Assembly: GCF_013386115.1 (NCBI RefSeq)
Contig: NZ_JACAOR010000007.1
Coordinates: forward strand, 24,702 to 88,701
Reading direction: 5' to 3'
Length of the DNA: 64,000 bases
From: Pseudomonas gingeri
GTDB lineage: Bacteria > Pseudomonadota > Gammaproteobacteria > Pseudomonadales > Pseudomonadaceae
The notes beneath the pieces were generated by a model. That model was not told the origin of the DNA. It made no database searches and worked only from the letters and a program-made list of their open reading frames with translations. Each line of letters opens with the position of its first letter. The stretch's first letter is position 1. The position numbers and the translations under genes were made by a program. Positions 1-11,000 of this stretch are shown in pieces.

Positions 1-45
1 CGGGCTTGCCCGCGAACCGCCGCAAGGCGGCCATTCACAAGACGC

Positions 46-870
46 CTATCGCCGGGCCAGGATCAACTCTTCAATCGCCCGCGCCGCGCCATCCTCGGTA
101 TTGCTGCCGGTCACCACATCCGCCTGGCGCTTGACCACTTCCTCGGCCTGGCCCATGGCAATCGCCAGCCCGGCGCGATGAAACATCGCCGGGTCGTTGC
201 CACCATCACCGATGGCCGCCGTCTGCTCCAGGGGCACGCCGAGGAACTTCGCCAGCGTCATCAACGCCTCGCCCTTGTTCGCCTGCATCGCGGTGATATC
301 CAGATAGGCCCGCTGCGAACGGCTGGCCAGCGCCTGGTCGGCCACCAGCGGTTGCAACACCGCCTCCAGGTCGATCAGCAACTGCGCATTGGCGCTGGCG
401 CCGACGATCTTGTCGATACGGTCCAGGTACGGGCCGAAGTCTTCCACCACGGTCGGTGGATAACCCAACGCGTGCTGCTCCCGGGGCACCATGGTGCCGT
501 GGGGATTGCGCAGCAGCCAGTGGTTGTCGGCAAACACCCAGACCTCGACCTCGTCATGCCGCGACAGCAGTTCCAGCGTGCAGATCGCCGCGGCCCGTGG
601 CACATGGTGGGCCACCAGGTAGCTGCCATCGGGATGCATCAGCGTACCGCCATTGAAGGCCGCCACCGGCAGATCGACACCGAGGGCGTCGATCTGTTCG
701 CGCATCGCCCGTGGCGGACGCCCGGTGGCAAGGCTGAAAAACACCCCCGCCGTCCGCAACGCCCGGACCGCCTCGACGGTGCGCGGGCTGAGGCTGTGAT
801 CGGGACGCAGCAAGGTGCCGTCCATATCGCTGAGCACCAGCCGGATCGGATACCGCGCCGTGCCGCTCAT
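46..870 (-). CDS. Cof-type HAD-superfamily sugar-phosphate phosphatase
   Basis: Cytosolic HAD hydrolase of the Cof/YbiV type, 274 aa, a usual length for this family. Motif I is VLSDMDGTLL near the N-terminus, with the aspartate nucleophile and the general acid Asp two residues on. Motif IV is GDGGND near the C-terminus, preceded by the KGEAL lysine of motif III. The cap between them is of the Cof (C2) type. The start is set by the ATG at 870, which overlaps the zwf stop as ATGA, so translation is probably coupled. As last gene of the gnd-zwf operon it may dephosphorylate a sugar phosphate or phosphogluconate-related metabolite. The substrate cannot be read from the sequence. Confidence 0.85.
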   Translation of the reverse strand: MSGTARYPIRLVLSDMDGTLLRPDHSLSPRTVEAVRALRTAGVFFSLATGRPPRAMREQIDALGVDLPVAAFNGGTLMHPDGSYLVAHHVPRAAAICTLELLSRHDEVEVWVFADNHWLLRNPHGTMVPREQHALGYPPTVVEDFGPYLDRIDKIVGASANAQLLIDLEAVLQPLVADQALASRSQRAYLDITAMQANKGEALMTLAKFLGVPLEQTAAIGDGGNDPAMFHRAGLAIAMGQAEEVVKRQADVVTGSNTEDGAARAIEELILARR

Positions 871-2390
871 CCGATGCTGTGCCAGACACGGCCGTCGCGG
901 GCCAGCAACTCGTCGGCGGCTGGCGGACCGTTCTCGCCGGCCTTGTAGCCCTGCACCCGGTTGTCCTCGCGCCAGGCATCGAGGAACGGTTGCACGGCCC
1001 GCCAGCCGTTCTCGATATTGTCGGCACGCTGGAACAGCGTCTGGTCGCCGGTCAGGCAATCGTAGATCAGCGTCTCGTAGCCGGTGGACGGCTGCACCTC
1101 GAAGAAGTCCTTGTAGGCGAAGCCCAGCTCGACATTGGCCATCGCCAGCGCCGGCCCCGGACGCTTGGCCAGCAGGTCGAACCACATGCCTTCGTTGGGC
1201 TGGATCTGGATCTTCAGGTAGGTCGGCTGCAGGCGCTCGACCTCGGTGTCGCGGAACTGCGCATACGGCGCCGGCTTGAAGCAGATGGCGATTTCCGTGT
1301 CGCGCACGCTCATGCGCTTGCCGGTGCGCAGGTAGAACGGCACGCCGACCCAGCGCCAGTTGTCGATCATCACCTTGAGGGCGACATAGGTCTCGGTGTT
1401 GCTGTCCGGCGCCACATTGTTTTCTTCACGGTAGCCGGGCAAGGATTTACCGCCCAGCTCGCCCGCCTGGTACTGGCCGCGCACCGAGTTGGCCCGTGCC
1501 TCCTCGACGCTCCAGGGCCGGATCGCGCCGACCACCTTGGCCTTTTCACCGCGCACCGCATCGGCGCCGAACGCCGCCGGCGGTTCCATCGCGACCATCG
1601 CCAGCAACTGGAACAGGTGATTGGGCACCATGTCCCGCAGCGCACCAGTGTGCTCGTAGAAACTGCCACGGGTTTCCACGCCGACGGTTTCGGCGGCGGT
1701 GATCTGCACGTGGTCGATGTAGTGGTTGTTCCAGAACGCTTCGAACAGCACGTTGGAGAAACGGCTGACCAGGATGTTCTGGACGGTTTCCTTGCCCAGG
1801 TAATGGTCGATGCGATAGATCTGTTTCTCGCTCATCACCTTGAGCAGGCAGGCGTTGAGGGCCTCGGCGGTGGCCAGGTCGGAACCGAAGGGTTTCTCGA
1901 TCACCACCCGGCGAAACGCCTCGTCGGTTTCCTCGAGCAGACCGGCCGCGCCCAGGCGCCGCGCCACTTCACTGAAGAAGCGCGGTGCGGTGGCGAGGTA
2001 GAACACCGCATTGCCGGTGCCGCTGGCGGCAATCTTGTCGGCCAGCGCGGTGTAGGTCGAATCGTCGAGAAAGTCGCCCTGGACGTAGCTGATGTTCTTC
2101 GCCAGCTTGCTCCAGAGCGCGGTGTCCAGTGCCTTCTGCGCACCCTCGCCGGTCTTGGCCGCTATTTCGGCACGGCTGAAGTCTTCCAGCTTGCTGGCGA
2201 AATCGGCATCGCTGATGGCGTTGTGATCGACGCCGACGATATGCAGGCCATCGCCCACCAGGCCATCGCGGGTCAGGTTGTACAGCGCCGGCATCAGCAG
2301 GCGCTTGACCAGGTCGCCATGGGCGCCGAACAGGAACAATGTGGTTGGCGGCGCCGGCTCGGCCTTGCGCTTGCTGCGGGTGGCATTCAT
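867..2390 (-). CDS. zwf: Glucose-6-phosphate 1-dehydrogenase
   Basis: Oxidises glucose-6-phosphate to 6-phosphogluconolactone with NAD(P)+, the entry to the oxidative pentose phosphate and Entner-Doudoroff routes. The protein has 507 aa. The N-terminal Rossmann motif reads [14 protein letters not shown], with His where many family members have Ser. The substrate-binding signature RIDHYLGKE is intact, followed by the usual C-terminal alpha+beta domain ([14 protein letters not shown]). The start overlaps the gnd stop (ATGA) and the end overlaps the phosphatase start, so this is the middle gene of a tight three-gene operon. Being next to gnd, and not to the edd/glk/hexR genes, suggests the second zwf copy (zwfB type) found in fluorescent pseudomonads. 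Confidence 0.95.
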   Translation of the reverse strand: MNATRSKRKAEPAPPTTLFLFGAHGDLVKRLLMPALYNLTRDGLVGDGLHIVGVDHNAISDADFASKLEDFSRAEIAAKTGEGAQKALDTALWSKLAKNISYVQGDFLDDSTYTALADKIAASGTGNAVFYLATAPRFFSEVARRLGAAGLLEETDEAFRRVVIEKPFGSDLATAEALNACLLKVMSEKQIYRIDHYLGKETVQNILVSRFSNVLFEAFWNNHYIDHVQITAAETVGVETRGSFYEHTGALRDMVPNHLFQLLAMVAMEPPAAFGADAVRGEKAKVVGAIRPWSVEEARANSVRGQYQAGELGGKSLPGYREENNVAPDSNTETYVALKVMIDNWRWVGVPFYLRTGKRMSVRDTEIAICFKPAPYAQFRDTEVERLQPTYLKIQIQPNEGMWFDLLAKRPGPALAMANVELGFAYKDFFEVQPSTGYETLIYDCLTGDQTLFQRADNIENGWRAVQPFLDAWREDNRVQGYKAGENGPPAADELLARDGRVWHSIG

Positions 2391-3367
2391 TTTTTCGGTG
2401 TCTCCACATGACCGCCAAAGCCGAAGCGCATCGCCGACAGCAGCTTGTCACCGTAGGTGCTTTGCTGGCGGGAGCGGAAACGGGCAAACAGCGAGTTGGA
2501 CAATACCGGCACCGGCACCGCCTGTTCCATGGCCGCCTCGATGGTCCAGCGCCCTTCGCCGCTGTCGGCCACCGCGCCGCTGTAGCCGTCGAGTTTCGGA
2601 TCGCTGGCCAGGGCATCGGCGGTCAGGTCCAGCAACCACGAGGAGACCACGCTGCCGCGCCGCCAGACCTCGGCGATATCCGCCAGGTTCAGGTCGAAAC
2701 GCTGGTCTTCGGGCAGGCTCGGCGAATTCTTGGTCTTGAGGATATCGAAGCCTTCGGCGAAGGCCTGCATCATGCCGTACTCGATGCCGTTGTGAATCAT
2801 CTTGACGAAGTGCCCGGAACCCGGCGGGCCGGCATGGATATAGCCGCGCTCGGCACGGTCGTCGGCGCTGACCCGGTCGCGGGTACGGGGAATGGTGCCG
2901 ATCCCGGGCGCCAGGGTGGCGAACAGCGGATCGAGGCGCTCGACCACCTTGGCATCACCGCCGATCATCATGCAGTAGCCGCGCTCCAGGCCCCAGACGC
3001 CGCCGGAAGTACCGACGTCGATATAGTCGATACCCTTTTGCGCCAGCTCCTGGCCGCGACGGATATCGTCCTTGTAGAAGGTGTTGCCGCCGTCGATGAT
3101 CACATCGCCGGCATCCAGCAGTTTGCTCAGCTCGGCAATGGTGTCCTCGGTCGGCGCACCGGCCGGCAACATCACCCAGACCGCCCGGGGCTGGTCCAGG
3201 CCGGCGACCAGCGCAGCCAGGTCGGCGACACCACGGGCACCCTCTTTCGCCAGGCCGCTGACGAAGTCGGTATTGCGGTCATACACCACTGTCTGATGGC
3301 CATCAAGCATCAGGCGCCGCGCGATATTGCCGCCCATGCGGCCCAGTCCGATGATTCCCAGTTGCAT
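2387..3367 (-). CDS. gnd: 6-phosphogluconate dehydrogenase (decarboxylating), short type
   Basis: Converts 6-phosphogluconate to ribulose-5-phosphate and CO2. The protein has 326 aa, the short dehydrogenase type (often NAD-preferring), compared with about 470 aa for the E. coli type. The Rossmann motif [16 protein letters not shown] opens the protein. The catalytic region is [20 protein letters not shown], with the conserved Lys and the HNGIEY signature. The ATG at 3367 was chosen because the family begins MQLGIIGLG; a 13-residue upstream extension has no support. First gene of gnd-zwf-phosphatase, about 115 bp downstream of the toxin-like gene on the same strand, so read-through from that block is possible. 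Confidence 0.93.
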   Translation of the reverse strand: MQLGIIGLGRMGGNIARRLMLDGHQTVVYDRNTDFVSGLAKEGARGVADLAALVAGLDQPRAVWVMLPAGAPTEDTIAELSKLLDAGDVIIDGGNTFYKDDIRRGQELAQKGIDYIDVGTSGGVWGLERGYCMMIGGDAKVVERLDPLFATLAPGIGTIPRTRDRVSADDRAERGYIHAGPPGSGHFVKMIHNGIEYGMMQAFAEGFDILKTKNSPSLPEDQRFDLNLADIAEVWRRGSVVSSWLLDLTADALASDPKLDGYSGAVADSGEGRWTIEAAMEQAVPVPVLSNSLFARFRSRQQSTYGDKLLSAMRFGFGGHVETPKK

Positions 3368-3481
3368 GCAGCGTACTCCCGATATCGATGAAAAACTCTG
3401 ACACACCTTAGCCCAGCGACACGCGGATGTCTGTCTCGATATCGCTCGGGACGATGGACGCAGAGACCTGCCGGCGCGTTT

Positions 3482-6400
3482 TCAGCCACTTGTATCCACT
3501 TCGCCAGTATTGAAAAACAGCGCCTGGGCCACGCCCTTGTCGAGAATCCGGCCGCGGTGGATATCCAGCGTCAACTGCGCCCGACCGCCCTGTCCGGCCT
3601 GTATCCTGGCGGCGGCGCGCTGCCGGGCCGTGGCCTGGGCCCTGCTGCCCAGGCGCCGTTGCGCCAGGGTCTTCAGATGTGCGCTGGCAAAGTCCTTATC
3701 CGCCGTCGTGGCCGTTGGGTAATGGAAATGCGCGTACCACAGCGGGCGGCCATCCTTGTCGCTGATCACATACTCCTGCAGGAAGCCACCCTGCTCCTGC
3801 GCCTGGCGCCCACCGGCGCGATGAATCTCCACCTGGTCCTGCTCCTTCAGGTATTGCAGACGCGCCAACTGTGGCGCGTTGCGCTTGATCGCGGCGATCC
3901 GCGCCTGGCGTCCTTCGGCAGCCAGGCGGGTGGCGTCGTGGCGCAGGGAGTCCTTGAGCGCCTGGGCGGCTTTCACCGATGCCGACGTCCCGCTGCCCTC
4001 ATCGAGGGCCTGCTGGATATCGTCCGCCAGGGCATTGAGCTTCTGCCCTTTCAGTTCCAGGATACCTTGCAGGTCGCGGGGGTCCTTGGACGTGCCGGTC
4101 AGCGCCATCACCTGGCGTATCAGGGCCTCGACGCCAGCGCGCTCGGCCTGCCCCTGGGTCACCAGCCGGGCCAGCCCGACCTTGCGCTGGCCCGGCGGGA
4201 CTGGCGCCGGTTCGGCCTTTAACTCCTCCCAGAAAGTATTGCCGGCATCCGCCTTGTTCTCCTTGAAGGCCGACACCAGCGCGCCATTGGGATCGGTGAT
4301 CTCGACGATTTCGTCCGCCTGCCCGGTGGTACGCTCGCGGACCCGGCCGACGAACACCTCGCGGTTGCGGGTGCGGATGAACTTCTTGCGCGGACTGCCC
4401 GCCGATGGGCCGGGCCTGGGCGCAGGCTCGGGGTCGGCCGGCGTGGTGTCGTCCCACAGGCCGGCGAGGCTGTTCAACGCCCCCTCGCGCAACCGGGCCA
4501 GCAATCCCGACAGGCGGCCGGCATATTCGAGCAGGCGTTGGCCCGGCATCAGGGTCTTCAGGTAGTCGAGCAGGTCGCGGGTCTCGTCGTAGCGACCGAT
4601 TGCCGTCAGCAAGGCGTCGATCCGGTCCTGGCGTGGGTCTTCGGCACTCAGGCGATTGATGGTGTTGGTCACGTATCGGGTCTGTTCGGCACTGTGCTTG
4701 ATCGCCGCGAAAATCTGCTCGTCCATTTGCAGGGTGATCTGCAACGGCAGTTCGTCCAGGGTCAAGGCCAGCAGGATCGGCAACTGCACCGCCTGCCAAT
4801 CCAGTGGGGTGAACGGCTGCGCCACCGCCTGCACCAGGGCGGCGGCTTGCGCCGGCCCCGGTTCGGGCAGCGCCCGCAAGTCGTCGAGCGCGGCGTATTC
4901 CCTGGTGCTCCAGAGGATCTGCTTGTCGGTGATCTCGACATTGTGCTTCAGGTTGGCGACGACCTGGGCATAGCGGGTAGCGGCGTTGCCGGCGATCATC
5001 TCGCCAATCTCCCCGGCACTCAGGCTGCCTTCGCGCCCCACCGTCAGCGACAGGTCCAACAAGGCTCGGCAATTGCGCACGCTGTCGGCCAGGGTCGCCA
5101 CCAGCACCGACGTCTGCGGCACCACCTGGCGGTTGTCATTGAGTGTCCTGACCAGGCCGATCTTGTCTTCGAGGGCGGCCTGCAAGTCCTCCAGCTTGCC
5201 CAGGTATTCGCGGCGCTTGTCGCGACGTTGGCGGTCGCTGAAGTTCTTCGCGGTCTTGCCTTCGCTCAGGGTGGCCAGACGCTTGCGCAGCGTTTCAGCC
5301 TCGCCGAACAGGACGCCGATACGCGCCGACGCCTGGGTCACTTGCCCCTGCAGCGCGGTGGCGCGGTCGCGCAGCTTGCGCTGCAGGCGTGCCTGCACGG
5401 TGTCACGGCCGCTGCCCCCGCGCAGGCGCAAGCGCAGGTCGAGGCCCCAGCGACCTTGCCCGTCACGCCGCAGAAACGGCCCCGGCGCGCCCGCGCCATC
5501 AACCACACGGGGACCGTCATCGCTCCAGGCGACCCGATACAGGGCATTGCCGATCAGGACATGCCAGCCCTTGTCCCGGGCATCCTCGAGATGCACCAGG
5601 CCCTGGTTCGGGCCGCTTGCAGAGACCGTACCGAGACCATCGAGTCGCGGTGGCGTATCGAACACCTTGACGCTGAACGTCTCCAGCACCTGGCGCGCCG
5701 CCGCCGACAGGGCGCCACGGGGATTCGACCAGGAGCGGTCGAAAGGCAGTTGGGGCGAGTCATCGCCGGCCAGCAGTGGCGTGATCCGCTCCAGCGCCAC
5801 CTCGCCGTCGATCGCCCGCGGCTCGCGCTGAGCCAGCGACTCCGGCAAGGCTTCGCGCTCGTCCGCTATCACCTCATGCAACAGCACCGCCGCCAGGTTG
5901 CTCAGCATATCGGCCCAGGCCTGGGCCCGGGCTTCCTCGTCGTCGCCCTGCAACCCCGGCAGATCCTGACGGACCCCGCGATAGAGAAGGACCAGCCAGC
6001 CGGCCTGGGTCAATGGGCCGCTGGCAAACATCAGCCAGGCACTGAACAACTGCCAGCCGCTGTCCTTCAACCGCTCCCAGCGCTTTTCCGCATTCGACAA
6101 CACTTGCCTGTCGGCCTGGTGGATAACCGCGTTGACGCAGGCACGGAACAGATGCTGGACATAGTCCTCGGTGATTTCCTCGCTGCCCAGGGTGGCCGGT
6201 GCCGGAGGGGTCGGCAGCGGTGCGCTGTCATCCCCCGGCAATAGCGAAACCAGATGGGGCTGCTGGAAACCGCCATGGGCATACACCGCGGTCCTGTTTG
6301 CGGGGAGCCAGGCCAGCACACTGTCCTGCAAGGCACCGGCTTGCCCGATGGCCGCCAGCAACGCCTGGCGGCTGGCATATTCACTCAGGGGCGGGTCGAA

Positions 6401-7996
6401 CAGCGGTCGGTAAAGCACATGCGGTCCACGGCGGGTGTCCCGGGGTTCGATCAGAAACATGGCCGCCACCGTGTCCGGGTTCGCTTCGGCGCTCGCCCGC
6501 AAGGCCAGGGGCCGGAGCACGATCGGCACACCGTCGACCTGCCGCTCGTGGGCGTCGAGCGCCAGCATCGCCGTGACCCAGCGACAGCCCTGCCCGGTGA
6601 TCCCCTGTTCGCCGCGCAGCTTGAGCTCCAGTGCCGCCAGGGGCAACTGGGCCTGGACCTGGCGGGAAAAGCGCTGCTGGCGGATCACCGCATAACGGCT
6701 GTCGCCCAACAGTCGCTGACGCAGGTAAGCCGGGTAGCCGGCACCGATATCCACGGCGGTGACCAGTTCCACCAGATAGTCAGCCGTCATCCAGTCCGGT
6801 GGCGGGCTCTGGTCAGCGAGGTGGATATGCATCCTGGTTGCGCCGAAACGAAAGTCGTCGAGGTTGGCCAGCGCCAGTTCGGGCAGGCTCAACTGGACTT
6901 CCTCGAACTCCCCCAGCACGTCCGGCGGCAGCGGCTTGCGTCGGTACTTCTCAAGCCTGAGCCGGATATCCTGCATCTGGATGTCCGGCATCCGTGGGTG
7001 GCGGCGCACCATCGCCGCCCTCAGCGCCTGGCCGCTGAAGGCCGACAACGACGCGACATCGTCGAAAAGACCGTGGGACGATGACTGGCCCAGTGCCATG
7101 ACCAGCGTCGATAAATGTCCCGCATACTCGCGGCGATCCGCGGCCGTGGCCTCCAGCAACCACAGCGGCGCCACCTCGCGCACCCGCCGTTGCAACGGCG
7201 TGAGCGGCGCGGGCGCGGGCATGGCGAACCAGTCTCCCGGATCGGTGACGCGCGCGACCCGCGCCGGCCAGGACTCGCCCACGCCGTCACCGCCATTTCG
7301 CGGCAGACGCTCCAGGGCCTGCAACTGGTTTTCCAGCAAGGCCCCGGCCAGGTTGTCGAAGACATTCAATCGCGAGGGGATCAGTTCGAGCCTGCCGGGA
7401 TCCGGCAGTTGCCCGCGCAACAGCGTCCAGAGTTCATCGATGTGCTGCAAGCGCTGCACGTCATGGCCTGGCCGGAGCAGGAAATAGGCAAAGGCCTGCG
7501 CCGGCAACTGGCGGGCGAAGACCACCGCGACCGGAGTAGTACCGAGTCGTTCGCGCCGGCCCCTGGCATACAGCAGGTAGGCGACCAGGGCATTCTTGCC
7601 CAGCAGGCTGTCACGGGTTGGCTGGTCTTCGCTGACCAGCGCCTTGGGCAGCATCTGGCTGGCCTGCAACGCCAGGCTGCTGGCCTGGTTCCCGGCACCG
7701 TACATCGACACGAACAGCAGGTTCGACAGGGCCGCGCAACGGCTGGGGACCTGCGGCGAGTGCCGGTCCCAACCCGGTACCCAGGCGTCCGATCCCGGGA
7801 CCTTGCCCGCCCAGTCGGGCACCGGCTCATTCCAGAACTCGACCAGTCGTACCTTGAACATTTCGCGCCGGGCAGCATCGTCACTGTCGAGCGTCGTCCC
7901 CATCGGTCGCCCGGCGAACAGCGCGCGGGCAGTGCTGCGGTAATGCTGCAGGGAAGTCTGCAGCGAAGTCGACGGGGAGATCGGCAGGGAGGTCAT
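3482..7996 (-). CDS. Giant dermonecrotic-toxin-like (DUF6543-type) protein A
   Basis: Predicted 1504 aa protein of a toxin-like family common in Pseudomonas; function unknown. Visible parts, by approximate residue: N-terminal domain 1-640 with the DUF6543-type block GPHVLYRPLFDPPL; a hydrophobic hairpin 645-675 (WQLFSAWLMFASGPL); a block near 790-850 ending RWGLDLRLRLRGG; a long charged coiled coil 862-962; a conserved RTRNREVFVGR block near 1204; and a C-terminal module from about 1400 with WYAHFHYP and AGQGGRAQLTLDIHRGRI. There is no signal peptide, LRR or NEL domain. The ATG at 7996 follows AAGGA and lies 82 bp after the paralogue upstream, so the two form an operon. The homology call rests on resemblance read by eye; the toxin role is inferred. 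Confidence 0.75.
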   Translation of the reverse strand: MTSLPISPSTSLQTSLQHYRSTARALFAGRPMGTTLDSDDAARREMFKVRLVEFWNEPVPDWAGKVPGSDAWVPGWDRHSPQVPSRCAALSNLLFVSMYGAGNQASSLALQASQMLPKALVSEDQPTRDSLLGKNALVAYLLYARGRRERLGTTPVAVVFARQLPAQAFAYFLLRPGHDVQRLQHIDELWTLLRGQLPDPGRLELIPSRLNVFDNLAGALLENQLQALERLPRNGGDGVGESWPARVARVTDPGDWFAMPAPAPLTPLQRRVREVAPLWLLEATAADRREYAGHLSTLVMALGQSSSHGLFDDVASLSAFSGQALRAAMVRRHPRMPDIQMQDIRLRLEKYRRKPLPPDVLGEFEEVQLSLPELALANLDDFRFGATRMHIHLADQSPPPDWMTADYLVELVTAVDIGAGYPAYLRQRLLGDSRYAVIRQQRFSRQVQAQLPLAALELKLRGEQGITGQGCRWVTAMLALDAHERQVDGVPIVLRPLALRASAEANPDTVAAMFLIEPRDTRRGPHVLYRPLFDPPLSEYASRQALLAAIGQAGALQDSVLAWLPANRTAVYAHGGFQQPHLVSLLPGDDSAPLPTPPAPATLGSEEITEDYVQHLFRACVNAVIHQADRQVLSNAEKRWERLKDSGWQLFSAWLMFASGPLTQAGWLVLLYRGVRQDLPGLQGDDEEARAQAWADMLSNLAAVLLHEVIADEREALPESLAQREPRAIDGEVALERITPLLAGDDSPQLPFDRSWSNPRGALSAAARQVLETFSVKVFDTPPRLDGLGTVSASGPNQGLVHLEDARDKGWHVLIGNALYRVAWSDDGPRVVDGAGAPGPFLRRDGQGRWGLDLRLRLRGGSGRDTVQARLQRKLRDRATALQGQVTQASARIGVLFGEAETLRKRLATLSEGKTAKNFSDRQRRDKRREYLGKLEDLQAALEDKIGLVRTLNDNRQVVPQTSVLVATLADSVRNCRALLDLSLTVGREGSLSAGEIGEMIAGNAATRYAQVVANLKHNVEITDKQILWSTREYAALDDLRALPEPGPAQAAALVQAVAQPFTPLDWQAVQLPILLALTLDELPLQITLQMDEQIFAAIKHSAEQTRYVTNTINRLSAEDPRQDRIDALLTAIGRYDETRDLLDYLKTLMPGQRLLEYAGRLSGLLARLREGALNSLAGLWDDTTPADPEPAPRPGPSAGSPRKKFIRTRNREVFVGRVRERTTGQADEIVEITDPNGALVSAFKENKADAGNTFWEELKAEPAPVPPGQRKVGLARLVTQGQAERAGVEALIRQVMALTGTSKDPRDLQGILELKGQKLNALADDIQQALDEGSGTSASVKAAQALKDSLRHDATRLAAEGRQARIAAIKRNAPQLARLQYLKEQDQVEIHRAGGRQAQEQGGFLQEYVISDKDGRPLWYAHFHYPTATTADKDFASAHLKTLAQRRLGSRAQATARQRAAARIQAGQGGRAQLTLDIHRGRILDKGVAQALFFNTGEVDTSG

Positions 7997-8078
7997 GAGG
8001 CCGCAATCCTTGAAGAGGGAAAGCGGCCAGTGGACCAGCCCCTGGCCGTCCCCGGGCGGTAGCCGGATACCGCTCCGA

Positions 8079-11000
8079 TCAGCCGGGGAAGAAGTGCCGT
8101 TGCGCCGCCGCCAGATCGATCCGGCTGCGATGGATCTGCAACGCCAGGCTGGCGTTGCCACCCTGCCCCGTCTGGATCTTCTTGAAGGCCTTCTCCTGCT
8201 CCAGCGACTGGTACTTGCCGCCGAGCTTGCGCTGCCCGGCGGTTTTCAGGTGGGCGGCCTCGAAGGCCGCGTCCGGCGCCTTCACGCTCGCGTAGTGAAA
8301 GTGCGCATACCACAACGGCTTGCCATCCGTGTCGAGCAGTGCATATTCCTGCAGCAAGTCATCCTTGCCGAGCCTGATGCGCTCGCCTTCCTTGCGGATG
8401 CTCACCTCCCCCAGCGTCAGGAGGTAATCGATACGCGGCATCTCCGGCGGGTTGGCCTTGATCGCGGCGACCCGTGCCCGCTGCCCGGCGGCCAGCAGTC
8501 GCGGTGCCGCCTCGCGCAGCTGGCGTGCCACTGCCTGGGCATTCCTGACCCGATCCGGATTGCGCGGCGGCGTCTGTTGCACCTCCAGGAGCTTGTCGAT
8601 CTCCGTGGCCAGTTGCTCCATCGCCCCGGCTTGCAGGCGCAGGATATCCTCCTGCGCCCTGGGCGCGTTGGAACGCGCGGCCTGCTTCATCACCCGCTCG
8701 GTCGCCGAGGCTTCGTCGTTGAGCAACCGGCGGGCATCGGACACGCGTTTTTCCAGGCCGACCTGGGGTCTGATCACTTCGGGCTGACCCGGCACCTGCG
8801 GGGTGACCACCGCCTCCCACAGGCCATCGGTGGTGTTTTGCCGGTAGGTCTCGATCGTCTGTCCAAAGCCAGTGCTGACCTGCACGGTCTCCTCGCCACC
8901 CGCCGAGGCCGACGCCCGCACCTCGCCGGACAACAGTTGCCGGTGACGCGTGCGGATGACCTTTCTGCGGACCTTTTCCGTCGAAGGTCCCGCAACGGCG
9001 ATGGGCGGCAGCTCCCAGTCATCACGGCCCAGCAAGCGGCGCAGATCTTCCTCGGTGTCCTGCGCAATGCCCTTGAGCGATGCCAGCACCCGCTCCGGTT
9101 TTTCCGTGGGCAAGCGACGCTCGACCAGTGCCGCCAGATGAAATTCGAGCCGTTGCTGAAATTCACCGGATTGCTCGACAACCGACTCCAGTAACTCGAT
9201 GCGCTCGCCGACTGCCAGCTTGCCGTCCACCAGGGCATCGAGCGAAGAGTAATAGGACACGTACAAGCGTTGGAACTGGTCCCAGATCGCCGCGAACATC
9301 TCCTCGCCAAGATACTCGGGGGTTATCTCGCCCAGGACAAAACGGTTCTTCAACTGGGCGATCTTGCAGGCTCGCACTTCGACTTCAATGGAGCCCCAGC
9401 CGATGTTGGCGATCACCTTCTGATAATTTTCCCGGCCGTCACGTATCTGCCTCAGTTGATCGAGCCAGTCCTGCTGCTGCACGGCCCACTCCACCGTTTT
9501 GTCCGTGGCCGCGGCATCACGCTCCCACTCGACCCGCACCTGATCCGTGTCCATCTGCTCTTCAAGCCGCCAGGAAATATTCGAATGGGGTTGCTCGACT
9601 CTTTCCAGCAACCAGGTCTGGTGGGAGTGGAGCAAGGTCTGCAGTTCAGACACGCCATTTTCCAGGGCATTGATCAGAAAGGGCCGCACCACCTTGGTCA
9701 ACCTGGGATCGGTCATCAGCCGCCTGCTCAACTCCAGCTGTCGGCGGTACTTACGCACATTGTCTTCCAGCAGGCGGGTCAATTCGCCAAGCAGTTCGGT
9801 ACGGCGCTCGAAGGTCACGCGCCGGGCCGTCTCGCCTTCAGTCGCCAGCTTCCAGCGCTTGGCGCTGTTGCTGACTTGCGGTTCGCCGTCCTTGATCTGC
9901 TGGTTGAGGGCCACCAGCTCCGCACGCTCCTCGATGACGGTTTGCGAACCACCGGCCGGCACCCGCCTGGGCGGGCTGCCACCGCGCAGACGCATATCCA
10001 GGGACCAGCGCCCCTGCCCGTCATTGCGCACCCAGGGCCCGGCATTGCCGTGCTCGTCGACGATGCGCACGCCCTCGTCATCGGCTTCCCAGGCCACCTC
10101 GTAAAGATCGTCCTGGATCAATGCACACCATTTGCCCTTGCCGGCCTTCTCGATATGGACCAGGCCCCGGGCCGGCCCCGAGGTTGCCACACGTCCCAGT
10201 CCGGCCAGGGCCGATGCCGGCTGGTCGAACGGACGCAGGCGATAGGGGCGGACCCGCTTCATCAGCGCCTCCGGGACAGGCCAGCCAGACCTCGACCACG
10301 CACTCAGCTGGACACGGGGCAGGTCGGCCAGGCGGGCGATGATCGGCGCGGGCACCACCGCCACGGGCGGCGACGGCTCCAGCGACGGCAACCGCGGCGG
10401 CAGGGTGTCGCCTGCGCCGGACGCGGCGCGATAGTGCAACAGCAGGGCCGCGAGATTGAACAACAGGTCCGCCGCCCCCGCCGACTGTTCCAGCTGATTG
10501 TCGCTGTCCAGCGCCCGCAGGTCGTCATGACCGATCTCCAGGGTCACCAGCCAGCCGAGCACTTCCACCAGGCGTCCGACATAGGGCAGGAGCCCGGCAA
10601 ACGGCAGTTGGGTGATGCTCAGCAGTACCCGCCAGGCGCCCTCCTTCCAGTCCGCCCAGCGCTGTTCGGCATTCGACACCGACTGCCGGTCGGCCTGTTC
10701 GACCTGGGCCCTGACCATCGCGGCGAAGATCGCCGGCAGGTAGTCGGCCTCGACAACACCCTCGGCCAGCGTCGCGGGAAGCGGCTTTTGCGGTGCCGGC
10801 GCGAACTCGTCACCGCCCAGGAACTGCTGGATATGCGGTGCGTCGAAGCCGCCATGGTCATAACGCCGACGCGCCGTTTCGCTCATCCAGGTCAGGACAC
10901 TGCGTTGCAGATCACCGGGCTGGCGGATCGCCGCGAATAACGCCTGGCCGGTGTCGAACTGGCGCAGCGGTTGTTGCAGGAACAACGGGCGATACAGGAT